Source: Zea mays
Taxonomy: Eukaryota > Streptophyta > Magnoliopsida > Poales > Poaceae
Length of the DNA stretch: 64,000 nucleotides
Assembly (NCBI RefSeq): GCF_902167145.1
Contig: NC_050101.1
Coordinates: 136,120,990 to 136,184,989, forward strand
Direction of reading: 5' to 3'
Every line of letters starts with the position of its first letter. Positions within the stretch are counted from its first letter, which is position 1. The translations under genes were made by a program, and so were the position numbers. Below the pieces are notes generated by a model. The model was given only the letters and a program-made list of their open reading frames with translations, was not told the DNA's origin and made no database searches. Below are positions 43,250 through 53,444 of the stretch, piece by piece.

Positions 43250-44193
43250 ACAAACCAATAAAAAGTCCAAGATAGGGTTCAAAAAGAAAGGAGAAAAACC
43301 AACCCAAGGCTGCCCTGGTCTGGCGCACCGGACCGTGTCCGGTGCACCAGGGAGATCAACTCTGAACTGCTCAGCTTCGGGTTTTTGGAGAGCCACTCCG
43401 CTATAATTCACCGGACTGTCCGGTCTGCCATGCGGAGCAACGACTACTGCACCAACGGTCGTCTGCAAAAGTGAACAGTGAACGCTACAGTGCGCAGACA
43501 GTTCGCGTAGAGTCAGAGCAGGCGCCAGAAGGCGCACCGGACAGTGAACAGTGACTGTACGGTGCACCACCGGACTGTCCGGTGGCCCCATCTGTTAGAG
43601 CTCCAACGGTCGAACCCTAACGGTTGGGTGACGTGGCTGGCGCACCGGACAGTGTCCGGTGGCGCATCGAACTATCCGGTGCGCCCATCGACAGACATCC
43701 TCCCCAACGGCCATTTTGGTGGTTGGGGCTATAAATACCCCCCAACTTCCATACTTCAAGGAATCCGAATTTTCAGACTTCACATTCAATACAAGAGCTA
43801 GTGCAATCAATACAAGACACAAATTCAATAGAATCAAAACCTCTCCAAGTCCCATTTCCACTCCAAGCGAATAGTGACTAGAGAGAGAGTTTTGCTCGTG
43901 TTCTTTGAGCTCTTGTTCTTGGATCACTTTTCTTCTTCCTCCATTCTTGTTATCAAGCAACTTGTAATCAACGCAAGAGACACCAAGTTGTGGTGGTCCT
44001 TGTGGGGGGTCTAAGTGACACGTTGATTAAGGAGAAAAGCTCACTCGGTCTAGGTGACCATTTGAGAGAGGGAAAGGGTTGAAAGAGACCTGGTCTTTGT
44101 GACCACCTCAACGGGGAGTAGGTTTGCAAGAACCGAACCTCGGTAAAAACAAATCACCGTGTCATCCGCTTTATTTGCTTGTGATTTGTTTTC
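43250..44193 (+). repeat. Element D 5' LTR, piece 3 of 4 (promoter part)
   Basis: Begins ACAAACCAATAAAAAGTCC, continuing piece 2 after one TCAAC. Contains several GCACCGGAC / GTCCGGTG palindromic words (43325-43700) and the TATA box at 43730-43737. Ends GTGATTTGTTTTC; TTTTC is the target duplicated by element C. Confidence 0.93.
43730..43737 (+). promoter_or_regulatory. TATA box in the element D LTR
   Basis: TATAAATA within GGTTGGGGCTATAAATACC; the same block occurs inverted in the element E LTR at 59690-59697. Confidence 0.7.
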
Positions 44194-46893
44194 TGTAGCA
44201 CCCCAAAAATTCAAATCTTGGAATTTTCTCAAACTCGCTCTAAATTCAAAATGAATTTCAAATTTCATTTCAAAATGTTTGTTTGCGAGTTGATATCAAC
44301 AAATAAAATATAGTGGTCTATATTCTCTCCAAAATCCTCCTCAAATATCCTACAAATGTTTCTCCAGTGATCCCCCTCAAATTCTTTCCAGAAATACTGC
44401 CCAGATATTTCCCGAGTAATCCCCTTCAAGTTCTTTCCAGAAATATTGCCCAAATATTCCACCAATATATCTCCAAGTATTTTCCTCTTGAGAAATACCT
44501 TCAGAATCATTTTTCATGTCCCTATAAATATTTTCTTCATAACTTTCCTCATGCTCATACGTATACGTATGCCTCCGGTGTCATACGGTGAGCTCTACAA
44601 GCTAATTACACTAATATAAGACAAATCCATGCTAATCTCCCACTAATCCTCTCATCCTCCCACTAATCCTCTCATCCCTCCCCCTAATCCGTTCGTTCAC
44701 AGTTCCTATTCATCGTTCATCGTTCGTTCATACGAACTATTCACCATCACTATTCACCCTTACTATTCATCATTACTATTCACCATTACTATTCAGCATC
44801 ATTACTATTCATCGATGATATCCATGTCATCCTTTTCGTCGTCGCTATTCATCGTTACTATTCATTGATCCTCCGATCACCCCAAATTTCAACTACTCAT
44901 CCATCATGTTGTCCAGTCCACCTAAGATCAGTCAGACCCATATTCCAGTTATACGAACTCTGGTGACTGTGATTTTCCTTCCAGTAGGGAACTTCCCATA
45001 TGGTCACCCATCCTAGGTTTCTCCAAGTTGAGCACGCTTAACTTTGAGATTCCTTCGAACCAGGCTTCCAAACTCAGATTCCAATAATTCTTATTTCTAA
45101 ATTCTTTTCAAATTATTTCCTATCCAGCCATGTCATCCCTTAAGCATGGTTCATATTCCAAAAACTCCCAAAATACTCTTGTCCCATATTCTGCCTATAA
45201 CTCTCTTGTTCATACTAAGTCAGACGATTCATTCGTCACTATTCTCACCAACAGTGAACTTCACTGTGCTACACCACATACACCCAGCTATAAATACACC
45301 CAGCTACCCTCTCCCTCTCCACACACACTCAACACCCTCAGCCAAGGCAAACACCCCACCCACTCAGTTACTCCGCTCTACCGGCTACACGCATAGTGTC
45401 GCTTCGCCTCCAGTCGACCCTCCTGTTATCAGAGCGTTCGTGACGTCTCGTGGAGGCCAGATCTGCAAGTCTACGCCAGGCGGTGGAGCCAGAAGCCAGT
45501 TCCACGAGCTCCCCTTCCCCATTCGCCGGATAAGCACGGCAAGCTCACTGGATCCCTTTGATGCATAAATTACCTATGATTTTTCAACCACAACCCTTAG
45601 CCTGTTATTTTATTCATGATATGATTTTGAGACAAGTTATTATGGCCACCCAGCCGCTTGCCGCAATCAATCCTTGATATATTTGTTACAAATGATTTGA
45701 GAAAAGGTGTGAGTTTTCAAAAGAAAATGCTTTTCAAAATGTGTATGATGAAGGGTTTTCACCCTTATCACCTTTGAATAGGGATGATCAGGGACTCCCT
45801 GGTTTAGGGGAGGGCCTAAGGTGATGGCTCAGCTGGTTTAGGTGTGAGCAGAATGATTGTCCCCTCATATAAGGATCAGTTTGTCATCCTTCACTACCTG
45901 TACTCATGATAAGTACAACCACTCGAGACTGTGTGGGCAGTCACTCAATCTGAACTCGTACGGTCCAACCTCAGGGTTATGAAGGCTGGGGAGCAACGGG
46001 AGGATAAGGAGGGGGAATGTTTTGTCCGGTTTGGACATGGCGGTGGCCTGACTCCTTCCGGGATAACCGTTAAGGTTAGGACATGCGAGGAAAGAAAGAG
46101 ATTCAGATTCGGATCTCATTGGCCATGGGATCGCAGAGCCGGACTAGTGGGTAAAGTGTACCCCTTTGCGCAGAGTTCAAACCTATTTGAATAGTCTGTG
46201 TCCACAGGAATGGACGAGTCTGGTGTGGTATGACAATTAGTGTTTTGTTTTCAAAAAAAGAGGTGCGTTTGAGAAAAGTGATTTTTAAAAGGTCCAATGG
46301 TTGAGCCATGAGCTATGGTGGATGGGAAGTCTAGTAGCTGTTTTTGAAAATGAAAACTAGTGGGAAACTGCTGAGATTCCTGGATTGTTTAGTCCAGGGG
46401 ATTTTGTTCTAATATTGAAAAACTTCCTGCTCCTTTTGGAGAGGATGCGCTTTGCAAAATACAAAATGTTTTTCAAAACAACCCTGCATAAAATATTGCT
46501 ATTTCTGCAAAATATCCTGAGCTCCACATATTCCATGCATTATATCTGATTTCCCCATTCCGCGGTTGAAGGTGGGCTGCTGAGTACGTTTGTACTCACC
46601 CTTGCTTATTTGTTGTTTTTCAGAAAAGGAGATCGGGTAAGAGTTACGACTGTTCCCAACCTTGCCTGTGGCTGTTGGACCGCTGATTTGCTTCGCTGCG
46701 TATATTGGGCTGCTCAGCCCCACTCTGATGATATGTCCCGAGTTGTGGACCAACTCTTAAAGTTGATCGCCACCTTTATAGGTTTGTCTCGTTTAAGCAG
46801 ATCTGGAATCATCTGATGTATAAATGTGTTTACTAGCCTCCTGGGACTAGTAATTGTATCACATTTGAGTCCCAGAGGATTTGGGGCGCTTCA
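44194..46893 (+). repeat. Element C 5' LTR (2700 bp, lacks 659 bp)
   Basis: TGTAGCACCCC to GGGGCGCTTCA. Collinear with the 3' LTR except that the segment corresponding to 50421-51079 is absent at the junction 44690/44691; the length difference is exactly 659. A TATA box at 45289-45296 remains. Confidence 0.95.
45289..45296 (+). promoter_or_regulatory. TATA box in the element C 5' LTR
   Basis: TATAAATA in CAGCTATAAATACACCC; also in the 3' LTR at 51677-51684. The only strong TATA left in the 5' LTR after the 659-bp loss. Confidence 0.55.
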
Positions 46894-46895
46894 GG

Positions 46896-46907
46896 TGGTA
46901 TCAGAGC
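46896..46907 (+). promoter_or_regulatory. Element C primer-binding site
   Basis: TGGTATCAGAGC two bases after the LTR end: initiator tRNA-Met type. Confidence 0.9.
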
Positions 46908-47041
46908 TGTTAGGTTGGCCGCAGGACGTAACCCTTAGCCCGATCAAAAGTTTTTGAGTTAAAACTATTTTCTTAAAAAAATTCTTGCTCTCATCCCTTC
47001 ATTTCAAAAATGCTTCCCCCTTTCCTTCTCTCAGAAGTCAG

Positions 47042-47659
47042 ATGGAGGTCCGCTGCCAAACCAACTTTTGCCAGAATGAAGATGGTTTCCCCAAGTTGCT
47101 GAGAGCATGCACAGTCCGCCTCGGAATCAGGAGCCAGCCAGAGTATGATGGTCGTGAATTCATCGAGCATGGCACAGAGAAGTGTGTCGTGACTGTATAC
47201 ATTGGATCCAGTCCGCACCACGTGGAATGGAGTGTCACTGCTGCTGGGCACAGATTCAAAGACACCTGCCAAGTCGTCGCCCGCAAGGCATTGAGGGCCC
47301 TGTGTCAGATCTATGAAGAAGAAGTGGCCGACACACCGCTCAGATTCTTTCCGCCCTTTCAGAGAGACCGTCCAGTTTGGATGGCCAGGATGCGTGCATT
47401 GGAAGGGAAGCAGCTGCTTGAGGATGACCCCACAGTCGTGCACCTCACCGCATACCTGCTCACCCTGGATGCACGGTATGATTTCTTGGCTCGGCACCAC
47501 CGTCAAATGATTGCCCGAGCAGAAGAAGCAGAAAAGCGCAACCGTAAGCTCCTTGTGGATCTCACCACAGCTAAAGCCCGTGCAGCTGCCTTGGAAAGTC
47601 GTGAAGTCATTGCTGTTGAAGCCCTGAAGCAAGCCAAGGATGAGCACGTCCAAAGTTGA
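47042..47659 (+). CDS. Element C ORF1: protein with a dsRNA-binding-like domain and coiled coil, 205 aa
   Basis: First ATG at 47042, 135 bases after the PBS, in the place where gag normally begins. Residues about 15-92 fit the alpha-beta-beta-beta-alpha pattern of a double-stranded-RNA-binding motif: helix FPKLLRACTVRLGI, strands EYDGREFIEH, KCVVTVYIGS and EWSVTAAGHRFKD, helix QVVARKALRALCQIYEE. The last helix has the spaced Ala/Lys/Arg pattern of such domains. Residues 100-150 are a conserved-looking segment (LRFFPPFQRDRPVW, DDPTVVHLTAYLLTLD); 155-200 are a charged coiled coil. There is no CCHC knuckle and no capsid domain that I recognise. Assignment rests on pattern reading only; an alternative is a divergent gag. 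The end may be a frameshift, since an adjacent frame continues (LMEAYLVTHNQHR) toward ORF2. Confidence 0.65.
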   Translation: MEVRCQTNFCQNEDGFPKLLRACTVRLGIRSQPEYDGREFIEHGTEKCVVTVYIGSSPHHVEWSVTAAGHRFKDTCQVVARKALRALCQIYEEEVADTPLRFFPPFQRDRPVWMARMRALEGKQLLEDDPTVVHLTAYLLTLDARYDFLARHHRQMIARAEEAEKRNRKLLVDLTTAKARAAALESREVIAVEALKQAKDEHVQS

Positions 47660-47739
47660 TGGAGGCCTACTTGGTAACCCATAACCAACATAGAGCCCAA
47701 CGGATCTAAGAGCCCACTTCATCCAACCCAGTTCAACCC

Positions 47740-48129
47740 ATGAGAGCTGAAGATCCCCAGATTCTTGAAGGTCACCCGGTCTCTATCAGAGGAGAGAAGA
47801 AGGCTTGGGAACCCCCAGAAGGAGCCATAGTCTTGGAAGGAATTCCAGTCTTCCCTCAGGCTATGGATAAGCAAGAGCACCTTGAATCCTCCCAAGATCC
47901 CCCGCCGGAGTTGTTTGAGCCCTTCACCATGAAGAAGATTCCAGCACCATCCCTTGAAGTCAAGGAAGAAGCTGCAAGCACCCCGCGAGCACCGCCGCCC
48001 TCTGAGGAGCTACAAGAGCCAGTCCCGCTTGAAGAAGAGTTCAACCCCATGCTGCCATCTCATTCGCCGCCAGAAGAAGTCATCAACATCAGCTCCCTCT
48101 TGACCCATCCAGGAGATGTCTCAAATTGA
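47740..48129 (+). CDS. Element C ORF2: acidic proline-rich protein, 129 aa
   Basis: ATG at 47740. Rich in Pro and Glu (PPPELFEPFTMKKIPAPS, PPPSEELQEPVPLEEEFNP), no recognisable domain, probably disordered. It lies in the +2 frame relative to ORF1, and its frame can be followed back to ORF1 through one TAA (about 47707), so it may be the C-terminal part of one original protein. Confidence 0.5.
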   Translation: MRAEDPQILEGHPVSIRGEKKAWEPPEGAIVLEGIPVFPQAMDKQEHLESSQDPPPELFEPFTMKKIPAPSLEVKEEAASTPRAPPPSEELQEPVPLEEEFNPMLPSHSPPEEVINISSLLTHPGDVSN

Positions 48130-49157
48130 AGTTGTGTGCAAGCCTTGCCAGAAGAGAAGCTGCCTGGTCTGAAGTTAGTTATGCCCAGTCATCTGCATGC
48201 ATTGGGTAGTGAAGTTTTTCTTCACTTTGGCTAGAGCCCTGCATGTATGAGAGGTAATCGTGTAGACCCGTGTTTTGCAAAACTCTAATTGTGTGGCCCC
48301 CTAGGGCATTTCAAAATGAATTTCGCTTGATGTTTTCTTCTCTTTTGAGTGCATATGTGATGCTTTAACGTTAGTGCTCATCAGTTGCATAGTTCTCAAT
48401 TCAGGAGCCAAGCAATAGTAGTTATGCTTAGCCCCCGAATCTGAGTAGTTCGTGATTTGGAAAAACTCTATTCTTCCCTTATTCAAAACATTTGATTTGT
48501 TTGTGCTTATCATTGCTGAGCTTGTGTGTTTTCTTTCTTTTAAGAAAGGTTTTCTCTAAAACATAGATCACAAATTAGAGCTAATCCTCACCTTATGCTT
48601 CCATTCTCATCTTAACCCATCTCAAGAGAAAAGCACCTTACCCAAGAAGATACCGGGAAGCTTACCCTTGAAGCCTGGAATAAGCTACAGAAGGAACCTA
48701 TCCAGTCGCTCAGTCAAAAGGACCGACCGTGAGAATCAAAGCACTGCCCCTGAGTCAAAGTAAATAGGAAAAGAGGACAGAAGGAGTTATTACCATACAG
48801 AGAGGCAAAGATTCTTGGAACCAGAGACCACAAACATCAGGGTCATTGGCCCCACCACTCACCTGTGCCCCCCGCACGCGTGCCCGCCTCCATGCGCACC
48901 ACCACTTCCCCTTTGCAGCGCACCCACCACCGCCATTACCGCCAGCAACACCATCCCCCCTCCATCGCACTTGTTGCCTCGTGTCACCTGCTCCATCACC
49001 ACCACTCCGCAACCGAACACCATCGCTCGCCTATAAAACTCCGCACACCAGCTCCCTCAACACCCACCTCGCTCAAAGCAAAGCACACGCCTGATAAAAT
49101 CCCCTCTGCCAAATCGCAAGCAACTCCATTTTCCACTCCCTCGCCCCTAAGATCACA

Positions 49158-49289
49158 ATGCTTGGTGATTCTTGGGTTGGAGACTGTTGTACATGGTTCA
49201 ACATCTTCAGTTTCCTCCTCTGTATGATGGTAATACTCTTTGATAGAATCCTCCAGTGGGAAGAGCAAAAAGAAAGAAAGAGGCAGTGA
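49158..49289 (+). CDS. Small ORF, 43 aa, with one hydrophobic segment (uncertain)
   Basis: MLGDSWVGDCCTWFNIF, then SFLLCMMVILFDRIL (residues 18-32), then a charged tail (EEQKERKRQ). Residues about 13-32 could form a membrane helix. It lies 120 bases after a TATAAAA motif. May be chance; reported because it is below the usual length cut-off. Confidence 0.25.
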   Translation: MLGDSWVGDCCTWFNIFSFLLCMMVILFDRILQWEEQKERKRQ

Positions 49290-49477
49290 AAAGTGAGAAG
49301 ATAAAAGAAGATAGTGAAGAGAAGATGAGAAGAAGGTTGTCCCAGAAACAACCCTGTGTCAGTCATCTCTCCGCAGCCTGTTCAAGTAGCAACAGCAGAA
49401 GAAGGCCCCATAACACCCTTGTTATGAGATACTTTAAGGAGTTCAAATCCCCAAGATTCAAGAGTTCTACATTCATT

Positions 49478-49494
49478 CTTTTTAAGTGGGGTAG
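49478..49494 (+). promoter_or_regulatory. Second PPT-like sequence inside element C
   Basis: CTTTTTAAGTGGGGTAG, matching the terminal PPT (CCTTTTAAGTGGGGTAG, 49904-49920) in 16 of 17 bases, 427 bases earlier and not followed by an LTR. Confidence 0.7.
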
Positions 49495-49903
49495 TATTCC
49501 AGTAAGGTTCTTGCTATGGAGAAAAAGAAGAAGGCATGTAGCAAGCTTGTGGAGGACCAGATCATCAAAGCTTATAAGTTTCTGGATGAGAAGTGGTCAC
49601 CCAAGTTCCGTTGTTGAAGCACCAGAAGACTAATCGAGGAAGGAATCCATGTGGGGGTTCGCAAGAGAAAGGTTTGCGTGTTGGCATCGATGCTTCTTCA
49701 ATAAGCTAGCTGCCAAGCGAAACCTAGAAGCCTGAAGATGATCTTGAGTAGCCAGAATCAGCGTTTGCAATCGGCAACCAGATGCTCCTCAAGGCCAGAT
49801 CTTGTTGAAGTTCCATCTCCTCGAAGAGTTGCAAAGTGAAGATATGTAGCTGAAGTAAAGCTATACTCGTAACCCTTCTAAGCCGAATCTCGAGGACGAG
49901 ATT

Positions 49904-49923
49904 CCTTTTAAGTGGGGTAGATT
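49904..49923 (+). promoter_or_regulatory. Element C polypurine tract
   Basis: TTTTAAGTGGGGTAGATT directly before TGTAGCATCCC, preceded by AATCTCGAGGACGAGATTC (19 bases), the same arrangement as in element G. Confidence 0.88.
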
Positions 49924-50431
49924 TGTAGCATCCCAAAAATTCAAATCTTGGAATTTTCTCAAACTCGCTCTAAATTCAAAATGAATTTCAAATTTCATTT
50001 CAAAATGTTTGTTTGCGAGTTGATATCAGCAAATAAAATATAGTGGTCTATATTCTCTCCAAAATCCTCCTCAAATATCCTACAAATGTTTCTCCAGTGA
50101 TCCCCCTCAAATTCTTTCCAGAAATACTGCCCAGATATTTCTCGAGTAATCCCCTTCAAGTTCTTTCCAGGAATATTGCCCAAATATTCCACTAATATAT
50201 CTCCAAGTATTTTCCTCTTGAGAAACACCTTCAGAATCATTTTTCAAGTCCCTATAAATATTTTCTTCATAACTTTCCTCATGCTCATACGTATACGTAT
50301 GCCTCCGGTGTCATACGGTGAGCTCTATAAGCTAATTACACTCATATAAGACAAATCCATGCTAATCTCCCACTAATCCTCTCATCCTCCCACTAATCCT
50401 CTCATCCCTCCCCCTAATCCCCCACCATGGA

Positions 50432-50439
50432 TATAAATA
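50432..50439 (+). promoter_or_regulatory. TATA box present only in the element C 3' LTR
   Basis: TATAAATA in CATGGATATAAATAGAGGGG, just inside the 659-bp segment. Looks like the stronger of the two TATA candidates in this LTR. Confidence 0.55.
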
Positions 50440-50579
50440 GAGGGGCAAGGGCCTCCTCTCATCCCACCCCAAGCCATTTCATGGTAACTCTCTTCCCCCC
50501 CCACACACCCACTCCATGTTCCACACAAGCACACATTAGCACAAGGATCGTTCGGTCGTTCTTCGATCGTTTGTCCCCC

Positions 50580-51140
50580 TATTCTTAGTTTGTTTGTTCG
50601 TTCGTCCGATTGTTCAATCGTTCGTCCGATCGTTCATGGTTCGTTCGTCCGATCGTTTGATCGTTCGTCCAAATAATCTTTTTCCTGCCGTTATGCTGCC
50701 GAAATTCTGATCGTTCAATCATTCGATCATTCATCGTTCGTTCATAGTCCCTATTCATCGTTCGTTCATAGTCCCTATTCATCGTTCTTCCAGATAATCT
50801 TTGTCCTGCCATTATGCTGCCGAAATTCCGATTGTTTGTTTGTCCGATCATTCGATCGTTCGTCCGTTCGTTCGTCCAAATAATCTTTTCCCTACCGTTA
50901 TGCTGCCGAAATTCCGATCGTTCGTTCGTTGGATCATTCGATCGTTCATCATTTATTCATAGTTCCTATTCATTGTTCATTGTTCGTTCATAGTCCTTAT
51001 TCATCGTTCTTCCAGATAATCTTTGTCCTGCCGTTATGCTGCCGAAATTCCGATCGTTCGTTCGTCCGATCATTCGATCGTTCGTTCATAGTTCCTATTC
51101 ATCGTTCATCGTTCATTCATACGACTATTCACCATTACTA
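50580..51140. repeat. GTTCGTTCGTCCGATC-rich repeat cluster in the element C 3' LTR
   Basis: Short units (TTCGTTCGTCCGATCGTTC and variants) surround four copies of TAATCTTTGTCCTGCCGTTA followed by TGCTGCCGAAATTCCGATCG (near 50671, 50791, 50878 and 51016). Most of this is absent from the 5' LTR. Confidence 0.85.
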
Positions 51141-53287
51141 TTCATCGTTACTATTCACTGTTACTATTCAGTATCATACTATTCATCGTTACTATTCATC
51201 GATGATATCTATGTCAGCCTTTTCGTTGTCACTATTCATCGTTACTATTCATCGATCATCCGATCACCCCAAATTTCAACTACTCATCCATCATGTTGTC
51301 CAGTCCACCTAAGACCAGTCAGACCCATATTCCAGTCATACAAACTTCAGTGACTGTGATTTTCCTTCCAGTAGGGAACTTCCCATCTGGTCACCCATCC
51401 CAGGTTTCTCCAAGTTGAGCACGCTTAACTTTGAGATTCCTTCGAACCAGGCTTCCAAACTCAGATTCCAATAATTCTTGTTTCTAAATTCTTATCGAAT
51501 TATTTCCTATCAAACCATGTCATCCCTTAAGCATGGTTCATATTCCAGAAAACTCCCAAAATACTCTTGTCCCATATTCTGCCTATAACTCTCATGTTCA
51601 TACTAAGTCAGACGATTCATTCGTCACTATTCTCACCAACAGTGAACTTCACTGTGCTACACCACATACACCCAACTATAAATACACCTAGCTACCCTCT
51701 CCCTCTCCACACACACTCAACACCCTCAGCCAAGGAAAACACCCCACCCACTCAGTTACTCCGCTCTACCGGCTACACGCATAGTGTCGCTTTGCCTCCA
51801 GTCCACCCTCCTGTTATCGAAGCGTTCGTGCCATCTCGTGGAGGCCAGATCTGCAAGTCTACGCCAGGCGGTGGAGCCAGAAGCCAGTTCCGTGAGCTCC
51901 CCTTCCCCATTCGCCGGATAAGCACGGCAAGCTCACTGGATCCATTTGATGCATAAATTACCTATGATTTTTCAACCACAACCCTCAGCCTGTTATTTTA
52001 TGCATGATATGATTTTGAGACAAGTTATTATGGTCACCCAGCCGCTTGCCGCAATCAATCCTTGATATATTTGTTACAAATGATTTGAGAAAAGGTGTGA
52101 GTTTTCAAAAGAAAATGCTTTTCAAAATGTGTATGATGAAGGGTTTTCACACTTATCACCTTTGAGTAGGGATGATCAGGGACTCCCTGGTTTAGGGGAG
52201 GGCCTAAGGTGATGGCTCAGCTGGTTTAGGTGTGAGAAGAAGGATTGTCCCCTCATATAAGGATCGGTTTGTCATACTTCACTACCTGTACTCATGATAA
52301 GTACAACCACTCGAGACTGTGTGGGCGGTCACTCAATCTGAACTCGTACGGTCCAACCCCAGGGTTATGAAGGCTGGGGAGCATCGGGAGGATAAGGAGG
52401 GGGAATGTTTTGTCCGGTTTGGACATGGTGGTGGCCTGACTCCTTCTGGGATAACCGTTAAGGTTAGGACGTGCGAGGAAAGAAAGAGATTCGGATTCGA
52501 ATCTCATTGGCCATGGGATCGCAGAGCCGGACTAGTGGGTAAAGTGTACCCCTCTGCGCAGAGTTCAAACCTATTCGAATAGTCTGTGTCTGCAGAAATG
52601 GACGAGTCTGGTGTGGTATGACAATTAGTGTTTTGTTTTAAAAAAAAGAGGTGCGTTTGAGAAAAGTGGTTTTTAAAAGGTCCGACGGTTGAGCCATGAG
52701 CTATGGTGGACGGGAAGTCCAGTAGCTGTTTTTGAAAATGAAAACCAGTGGGAAACTACTGAGATACTTGGATGGTTTAGTCCAGGGGATTTTGTTCTAA
52801 TATTGAAAAACTTCCTGCTCCTTTTGGAGAGGATGCGCTTTGCAAAATACAAAATGTTTTTCAAAACAACCCTGCACAAAATATTGCTATTTATGCAAAA
52901 TATCCTGAGCTCCACATATTCCATGCATTATATCTGTTTTTCCCATTCCGCGGGTGAAGGTGGGCTGCTGAGTACGTTTGTACTCACCCTTGCTTATTTG
53001 TTGTTTTTCAGAAAAGGAGATCGGGTAAGAGTTACGACTGTTCCCAACCTTGCCTGTGGCTGTTGGACCGCTGATTTGCTTCGCTGCGTATATTGGGCTG
53101 CTTCAGCCCCACTCTGATGATATGTCCCGAGTTGTGGACCAACTCTTAAAGTTGATCGCCACCTTTATAGGTTTGTCTTGTTTAAGCAGATCTGGAATCA
53201 TCTGATGTATAAATGTGTTTACTAGCCTCCTGGGACTAGTAATTGTATCACATTTGAGTCCCAGAGGATCTGGGGCGCTTCATTTTC

Positions 53288-53399
53288 GCCCTCTCTTTCG
53301 GACTCGACTTTGTTTCTAACGCTAACCCTGGCTTGTAGTTGTGCTTAAAGTTTATAAATTTCAGATTTGCCTATTCACCCCCCCTCTAGGCGACTTTCA
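53288..53399 (+). repeat. Element D 5' LTR, piece 4 of 4
   Basis: GCCCTCTCTTTCGGACTCG to CTCTAGGCGACTTTCA, continuing piece 3 after one TTTTC. The corresponding end of the element E LTR is at 59124 on the reverse strand (ends GGCGACTATCA). Confidence 0.93.
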
Positions 53400-53401
53400 A
53401 T

Positions 53402-53413
53402 TGGTATCAAAGC
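53402..53413 (+). promoter_or_regulatory. Element D primer-binding site
   Basis: TGGTATCAAAGC, initiator tRNA-Met type with one change (A for G), two bases after the LTR end. Confidence 0.85.
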
Positions 53414-53444
53414 CTGGTACTTCATTAGAGCCTAACCACTCAAA

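Larger units (their letters stand above)
48130..49923 (+). other. Element C 3' interior: mostly non-coding, with a TATA-like motif and short ORFs
   Basis: 48130-48830 has no supported feature. TATAAAA lies at 49032-49038 within a Pro/Thr/His-rich low-complexity stretch. A 43-codon ORF follows at 49158-49289 and a 33-codon ORF at 49516-49617 (MEKKKKACSKLVEDQIIKAY...). A PPT-like word is at 49478-49494 and the real PPT ends at 49923. These could be remnants of captured or decayed coding sequence. Confidence 0.5.
44194..53282 (+). mobile_element. Element C: non-autonomous long-LTR retrotransposon (Tekay/prem1-like)
   Basis: Complete, 9089 bp, perfect target duplication TTTTC (44189-44193 and 53283-53287). 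LTRs 44194-46893 and 49924-53282, PBS 46896-46907, PPT just before 49924. The 3.0-kb interior has no RT, RNase H, integrase or protease. It encodes a dsRNA-binding-like protein (47042-47659), an acidic proline-rich ORF (47740-48129), and further non-coding or very short-ORF sequence. The 3.36-kb LTR length and PPT recall Tekay/prem1 of maize (memory). Substitutions between LTRs are more frequent than in G or F, so it is older than both. Confidence 0.93.
49924..53282 (+). repeat. Element C 3' LTR (3359 bp)
   Basis: TGTAGCATCCC to TGGGGCGCTTCA. Contains the 659-bp segment missing from the 5' LTR, and TATA boxes at 50432-50439 and 51677-51684. Confidence 0.95.

Noticed and set aside
43019..43591. 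190-aa minus ORF across the F LTR / D LTR boundary
   Set aside because: It spans an element junction defined by a perfect target duplication, so it is accidental.
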